Shown here one piece after another: positions 60,074 through 64,000 of a stretch of 64,000 bases of DNA. Below the pieces are notes generated by a model. It was not told the DNA's origin. It did not search any database and saw only the letters and a program-made list of their open reading frames with translations. Position 1 is the first letter of the stretch; the number at the start of each line of letters is the position of its first letter. The DNA is from Streptomyces lasiicapitis (lineage in GTDB: Bacteria; Actinomycetota; Actinomycetes; Streptomycetales; Streptomycetaceae), in assembly GCF_014646335.1 (NCBI RefSeq), contig NZ_BMNG01000023.1:40966-104965 (forward strand). The letters run 5' to 3'. Made by a program: the position numbers and the translations under genes.

Positions 60074-60547
60074 TCACTGGCTGTTGGTGCCGAAGTCCTC
60101 GGGCGAGATCTGGTCGAGGAACTCGCGGAACTTCTCCACCTCGTCCTCCTGCTCGTCCGGAATGGCGATCCCGGCGTCGTCGAGCACCCCGTCGCTGCCG
60201 AAGATCGGCGTTCCGGTGCGCAGCGCCAGCGCTATGGCGTCGGACGGGCGCGCGCTCACCTCGACCCCGCTGGCGAAGACCAGCTCGGCGTAGAACACGC
60301 CTTCCCTCAGGTCGGTGATGCGTACTTCGGTGAGCTCCTGGCCCACGGCCTCCAGCACGTCCTTGAACAGGTCGTGCGTCAGCGGCCGTGCGGGCGCCAT
60401 GCCCTGCTGTGCGAAGGCGATGGCGGTCGCCTCCCCTGGTCCGATCCAGATGGGGAGGTACCGGTCGCCTCCCACTTCACGCAGGAGCACGATCGGCTGG
60501 TTGGAGGGCATTTCGACCCGGACACCTACGACGTCGAGCTCGTTCAC
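60074..60547 (-). CDS. Bifunctional nuclease family protein (DUF151)
   Basis: 157 aa. MNELDVVGVRVEMPSNQPIVLLRE, RYLPIWIGPGEATAIAFAQQG and EVSARPSDAIALALRTGTPIF are the DUF151 blocks, including the RPSDAIAL signature. Plant and thermophile relatives cleave DNA and RNA. The acidic C-terminus (DEQEDEVEKFREFLDQISPEDF) is typical of actinobacterial members. Located between two MerR genes in the conserved garA-ftsR-bfn-merR order. Confidence 0.92.
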   Translation of the reverse strand: MNELDVVGVRVEMPSNQPIVLLREVGGDRYLPIWIGPGEATAIAFAQQGMAPARPLTHDLFKDVLEAVGQELTEVRITDLREGVFYAELVFASGVEVSARPSDAIALALRTGTPIFGSDGVLDDAGIAIPDEQEDEVEKFREFLDQISPEDFGTNSQ

Positions 60548-60600
60548 ACAGCAACCCTAGGACGTGCCCGGCCGGTTTGGGTAGTCGGGCACCCATCGAG

Positions 60601-61347
60601 TCAGCGCACCCGGACGCCCAGCGCACTGTGCACGAGCGCCGCGTGCAGCCTGCCCGTGAGCCCCGCGAGCTCCCTCGTGCGGGCCTCCGCATGGGTCCTG
60701 GTCTGCGGATTGCGGTGCCTGCGCAGCGGCGCGACGACCTGGTCGACGAGCCCCGCCTCGCGGTCGGCGGCCGCTTTCATGGCCCGCAGATGGCGGGGTT
60801 CGATACCGAATCGTCCGAGTTCGACCACGAGGGCGGCGACCGTCACCGCGTCCGCGTCGTAGCTGCCGTCCGCCTGGGGTGTGACCAGGCCGTACGTCTC
60901 CCACTCGGCGAGCTGGCGCTCGTCGGCCTCGGCGGCGGCCAGCAGGGCGTCCCGCCCCAGACGTGCCGCCGTGCGTTCCTCGTCGGCGTCGACGGGCTCG
61001 CCGTCGGCCGGCGACTCGGTCTGCTGTCCGGGCAGGGGCAGGGCGGGAGCCTCCCCGCCCTGCGAGGCGTCCAGCTGCTCGCGGATCACCTTGAGCGGCA
61101 GGTAGTGGTCGCGCTGCATCCGCAGGACCTGGGCTAGCCGCTCGACGTCCTCCGGGCTGAACTTGCGATAGCCGGACGGCGTGCGCTGCGGCTCGATGAG
61201 CCCCTCGGACTCCAAGAACCTGATCTTGGAGATCGTGACCTCGGGAAACTCGTCACGCAGCACGTTCAGCACGGTGCCGATGCTCATCAGCCGATGGTCC
61301 GCGGCGGCGGTGCCGCTTCCGGCACCGCCCCTCTGTGTGTGCAGCAT
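60601..61347 (-). CDS. ftsR: MerR-family cell-division regulator FtsR
   Basis: 248 aa from the ATG at 61347 (AGGAAGG upstream). MSIGTVLNVLRDEFPEVTISKIRFLESEGLIEPQRTPSGYRKFSPEDVERLAQVLRMQRDHYLPLKVIREQL is a MerR DNA-binding domain in the form unique to the actinobacterial Rv1828/FtsR family, which activates ftsZ in Corynebacterium. The C-terminal half (EWETYGLVTPQADGSYDADAV onward) looks like a second, degenerate MerR-like helical domain. It begins 16 bases after the FHA gene stop, so they are co-transcribed. Confidence 0.88.
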   Translation of the reverse strand: MLHTQRGGAGSGTAAADHRLMSIGTVLNVLRDEFPEVTISKIRFLESEGLIEPQRTPSGYRKFSPEDVERLAQVLRMQRDHYLPLKVIREQLDASQGGEAPALPLPGQQTESPADGEPVDADEERTAARLGRDALLAAAEADERQLAEWETYGLVTPQADGSYDADAVTVAALVVELGRFGIEPRHLRAMKAAADREAGLVDQVVAPLRRHRNPQTRTHAEARTRELAGLTGRLHAALVHSALGVRVR

Positions 61348-61363
61348 GGACCTTCCTGACGGG

Positions 61364-62188
61364 TCAGATGCCCCGCTGGCTCGCGTAGAAGACCAGCCGG
61401 TACTTGCCGATCTGCACCTCGTCACCGTTGGACAGGGCGACGGAGTCGATCCGCTCCCGGTTCACATACGTGCCGTTGAGGCTGCCCACGTCGGCGACGG
61501 TGAAGGAGCCGTCCCCGAGGCGACGGAACTCCACGTGGCGGCGCGACACGGTCACGTCGTCCAGGAAGATGTCGCTCTGCGGGTGGCGCCCCGCCGTCGT
61601 CAGTTCGCCGTCCAGGAGGAAGCGGCTGCCCGAGTTCGGACCGCGCCGCACCACGAGGAGCGCCGAGCCGAGCGGCAGCGCGTCGACGGCCGCCTGGGCC
61701 TCGGGCGAGAGCGCCGGAGACGGCGTCTGCCCCGTGACCTCGGCGTCGTAGGCCTCAAGACCGGAGATGGAGATCGTCGAAGTGGTTTCGGACGGACGCT
61801 CAGGGACCGCTCCGGCCCGCAGCGGCGCACCGCAGTTGGAACAGAACCGGCTCGCCTGCGCGTTGCGGTTCCCGCACCTCGTACACACCAGGGCCGACAT
61901 GGACGGATCCTCCTGCCGCGGCTGCCCCCCAGGGGCATTGGACGCGTACGGATCGGGCGTAAACCCTCCACCCGTACTTGAGGTTGACGGTTCCCCGAAA
62001 CCTATGCGTCCGGAAGTGGCAGGGTCAACAGACGACGCGCCCTGTCCGCCCGAAATGTCTCCACCGACCTGGTCCCGGAACAGCGGGCGCTCGCCCACCT
62101 GTGTCTCGGGCACGTCTCCAGCGCGCGGCGCACGATGACGGGCGTCTTCACGTGCGCTCTTGCCGAACAACTTCGCAAACAACTTCAC
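61364..62188 (-). CDS. garA: GarA/OdhI-type FHA protein with N-terminal zinc ribbon
   Basis: 274 aa, longer than mycobacterial GarA (about 160 aa). A basic N-terminus (KLFAKLFGKSARED) and a disordered stretch lead to a four-Cys zinc ribbon (Cys102, 105, 116, 119). The phospho-switch motif ETTS (134-137) is followed by the FHA domain (about 176-270) with GRHPQSDIFLDDVTVSRRHVE and GSLNGTYVN. GarA is phosphorylated by Ser/Thr kinases and tunes 2-oxoglutarate dehydrogenase and glutamate metabolism. The GTG at 62188 has AAGGGG upstream. It heads the ftsR operon. Confidence 0.9.
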   Translation of the reverse strand: MKLFAKLFGKSAREDARHRAPRAGDVPETQVGERPLFRDQVGGDISGGQGASSVDPATSGRIGFGEPSTSSTGGGFTPDPYASNAPGGQPRQEDPSMSALVCTRCGNRNAQASRFCSNCGAPLRAGAVPERPSETTSTISISGLEAYDAEVTGQTPSPALSPEAQAAVDALPLGSALLVVRRGPNSGSRFLLDGELTTAGRHPQSDIFLDDVTVSRRHVEFRRLGDGSFTVADVGSLNGTYVNRERIDSVALSNGDEVQIGKYRLVFYASQRGI

Positions 62189-62387
62189 GGGCGATTCCCC
62201 TTGACCGAAACAGACCCGCCCGTGGGGCAGGACGAACCCTGATTGCACACACCGTCGTACAGCGAAACCACGGACATCCTCACAACGTCTGTGGCCGCCA
62301 AACAGTTTCCACCACGCACCCCGTCTGCGGTGCGCCGACCCCCCGCAACCTCATGCCCTGGACCGGCGACCCCCATGCGCCCCCGCC

Positions 62388-63275
62388 TCACTGGGAGGAC
62401 GACTGAGCGTAGTCAGGCTGCTTCGCCGGTCGCAAGGCATCCACGACGATCTTCTCCGTACGTGCGACAGTGACCGTGGCCTGCTCCTTCTCCAGAGTCT
62501 GCACCACTCCGCCAGGGATGTTCAGCGCCGGTTCCAGGTCCTGCGGCTTGCCGATCACCTTGAAGCGGTAGGGCGCCGCGACCTTCCGGCCGTCCACGCG
62601 CACACCACCCCCCGTCGCATCCGACAGGTGGGTACTGGCCACCACCCTGACGTCATTCACCTGGATGGCCTCCGCGCCGGCGGCGCGCAGTTCCTGGATG
62701 GCGTCGAGCAGCATGTCAGCTTCCACCGTCCCCTTCTTGTCGTCGATCGTCAGCGTGATGCCAGGACCCTGCGCCGCCACGGTGCCCGCGAGAATGCCGA
62801 GTTGCCGTTCCCTCTCGGCGGTCTGCTTGCGGGCCTCCTCGGCCTGGTCCGAGCTGCTCTCGAGACCGGTGCGCTGGTCCTCCAGACGCCGCTTCTCATC
62901 TTCCAGACGCTGAGTACGGTCATCCAGTTCATCGAGGATGCGTACGAGATCTTCTTGACGTGCGCCGCGCAGCGCGCTGCTGTCGTTGGTGGACCGCACC
63001 TGGATGGCGAGTCCGAGGCCGAGGACGAACAGGAGCAGGGCGACGATGAGTTGAGCGCGGGTCAGCCGCGGCGGCCACAGCCCCTTGACGAGCCGTTGAC
63101 GGCCGGTCAGGGACTTGCCCTTGCCGAGCCCGGCCTTTTCCTCGCTCCGCTCGGCCTTCGCCCCGTCGTCGGGCGTCCGGGGCGTCGCCGGGACCTCGGC
63201 GGGCAGTTCCCTGCGCCGACCGTCCTCCGGCGTACCGCCCCCGTCACCGGGGTTCATGGGATTCATCGGTGTCAC
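62388..63275 (-). CDS. DUF881 membrane protein
   Basis: 295 aa. A disordered 65-residue cytoplasmic start, one membrane segment (LIVALLLFVLGLGLAIQV, about 76-93), a coiled coil (LDELDDRTQRLEDEKRRLEDQRTGLESS) and a DUF881 domain (GPGITLTIDDKKG, AIQELRAAGAEAIQVNDVRVV). It belongs to the conserved DUF881-Sbp-DUF881 set near pgsA and garA in actinobacteria, where FHA and division genes cluster. The GTG overlaps the upstream stop as GTGA. Confidence 0.9.
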   Translation of the reverse strand: MTPMNPMNPGDGGGTPEDGRRRELPAEVPATPRTPDDGAKAERSEEKAGLGKGKSLTGRQRLVKGLWPPRLTRAQLIVALLLFVLGLGLAIQVRSTNDSSALRGARQEDLVRILDELDDRTQRLEDEKRRLEDQRTGLESSSDQAEEARKQTAERERQLGILAGTVAAQGPGITLTIDDKKGTVEADMLLDAIQELRAAGAEAIQVNDVRVVASTHLSDATGGGVRVDGRKVAAPYRFKVIGKPQDLEPALNIPGGVVQTLEKEQATVTVARTEKIVVDALRPAKQPDYAQSSSQ

Positions 63276-63604
63276 GCCCGGAAGACATGGCGGCGGATCG
63301 CCGCGGCGTTGGAGAAGATCCGGATGCCGAGGACCACGACGACGCCCGTGGAGAGCTGGGCGCCCACGCCCAGCTTGTCGCCGAGGAAGACGATGAGTGC
63401 GGCCACCACCACGTTCGACAGGAACGACACCACGAAGACCTTGTCGTCGAAGATGCCGTCGAGCATCGCGCGCAGACCGCCGAACACCGCGTCGAGCGCG
63501 GCCACCACGGCGATCGGGAGATACGGCTCGACCACCGCCGGGACTTCGGGCCGAACCAGCAATCCGGCCACGACTCCCACGACGAGGCCCAGTACGGCGA
63601 TCAC
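63272..63604 (-). CDS. Small basic membrane protein (DUF1290, Sbp)
   Basis: 110 aa, four hydrophobic segments. IAVLGLVVGVVAGLLVRPEVPAVVEPYLPIAVVAALDAVFGGLRAMLDGIFDDKVFVVSFLSN is the DUF1290 signature. The role is unknown; the gene is always sandwiched between two DUF881 genes in actinobacteria. It overlaps both neighbours by 4 bases (GTGA at each end), so the three are translationally coupled. Confidence 0.93.
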   Translation of the reverse strand: MIAVLGLVVGVVAGLLVRPEVPAVVEPYLPIAVVAALDAVFGGLRAMLDGIFDDKVFVVSFLSNVVVAALIVFLGDKLGVGAQLSTGVVVVLGIRIFSNAAAIRRHVFRA

Positions 63605-64000
63605 GTTGTGCCCTTTCCTGCCTTCGGCTCTGCTGTACGTACGGTCACACTGGGCGCGGCCGGCAGCCGGACGTCGTCCACCGGGGAAATGCTGGTCCGG
63701 ATGCCGAAGTTCTCGTGCAGGGCATGCAGATACTGGCCGTCGCGGCTGTTCTGGAACCTGGTGCTCAGCTTCTGGCCGTCGCCCACCGCGAGCACCGTAT
63801 ACGGCGGCACCAGCGGCTTGTTGTCGACCAGTATCGCGTCACCGGCCGCCCTGATCGCCGACAGCGCGGTGAGCCGCTGATCGTTGATCGCGATGGCTTC
63901 GGCGCCCGACTCCCACAGGCCGTTCACGACGCGCTGCATGTCGCGGTCGCGCACCCGGCCGGTGTCGGAGAACCCCGAGCTCTCCCGGGGACCGCCGCCG
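63601..64000 (-). CDS. DUF881 protein, 5' end beyond the window
   Basis: The C-terminal 132 residues are present; the frame is open to base 64000. GGPRESSGFSDTGRVRDRD, VNGLWESGAEAIAINDQRLTALSAIRAAGDAILVDNKPLVPPYTVLAVGD are DUF881 blocks. The N-terminal membrane segment lies outside. First gene of the coupled DUF881-Sbp-DUF881 operon. Confidence 0.9.
   Translation of the reverse strand, partial: GGGPRESSGFSDTGRVRDRDMQRVVNGLWESGAEAIAINDQRLTALSAIRAAGDAILVDNKPLVPPYTVLAVGDGQKLSTRFQNSRDGQYLHALHENFGIRTSISPVDDVRLPAAPSVTVRTAEPKAGKGTT

Overview
The window is about 64 kb of very GC-rich chromosome with strong G/C third-position bias, GTG/TTG starts, many leaderless genes and TANNNT -10 boxes. The gene content (EF-Tu3, paired I36 secreted inhibitors, DUF5999, the GarA/FtsR/bifunctional-nuclease block next to gcvP) points to a Streptomyces. 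It reads as an ordinary arm-proximal core region: I see no IS element, prophage, CRISPR, tRNA or rRNA gene, and no large biosynthetic cluster.

Layout. 0-7 kb: a divergent EF-Tu paralog (tuf3), an AlkD-like DNA glycosylase, a TVP38-type membrane protein, a thiolase with a divergent HxlR regulator, a methyltransferase and uppP. 7-13 kb: a split-barrel flavoprotein, a frameshifted conserved gene coupled to an acyl-CoA dehydrogenase, two secreted I36-type inhibitors, an F420/flavin enzyme, an orphan ATP-grasp ligase and a GNAT acetyltransferase. 13-24 kb: a large secreted alpha/beta hydrolase, cupin, LysR, a DUF2165 membrane protein, a 59-aa protein with a DNA-damage-type promoter, a SnoaL-like protein, lnt, a Gfo/Idh oxidoreductase with divergent TetR, and a His/Asp-rich lipoprotein. 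24-30 kb: a helical-repeat protein and ung (both behind DNA-damage-type promoters), an orphan peptide-binding lipoprotein, two SDRs, and a HipA-like kinase/DUF3037 pair. 30-44 kb: an S9 peptidase, a Tat-exported Rieske protein, an isochorismatase-fold protein lacking its catalytic residues, split-barrel proteins, LysR/EamA and MocR/PPOX/PaiB divergons, two more EamA transporters, a Clp-N protein and a PrmC paralog. 44-53 kb: SRPBCC, PadR, a secreted trypsin-like protease, PhzF, a CPBP protease, a VWA/solute-binding fusion, a GCS2 ligase and DUF5999. 53-64 kb: gcvP behind a tandem glycine riboswitch, a PRC-barrel protein, dinB with an unusual C-terminal extension, MerR, bifunctional nuclease, FtsR, an FHA (GarA-type) protein and a DUF881/small-basic-protein/DUF881 membrane operon cut by the right edge.

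Two themes run across the window. First, four promoters match the RecA/LexA-independent (PafBC-type) DNA-damage motif TTGTCAGTG-N8-TANNNT, in front of ung, dinB, a helical-repeat protein and a 59-aa protein, so a dispersed repair regulon passes through here. Second, many genes look leaderless, with a TANNNT box 5-8 bases before the start codon and no ribosome binding site. Short operators are often visible beside them. Short tandem repeats (9-30 bases) are unusually frequent, both between genes and at gene starts.
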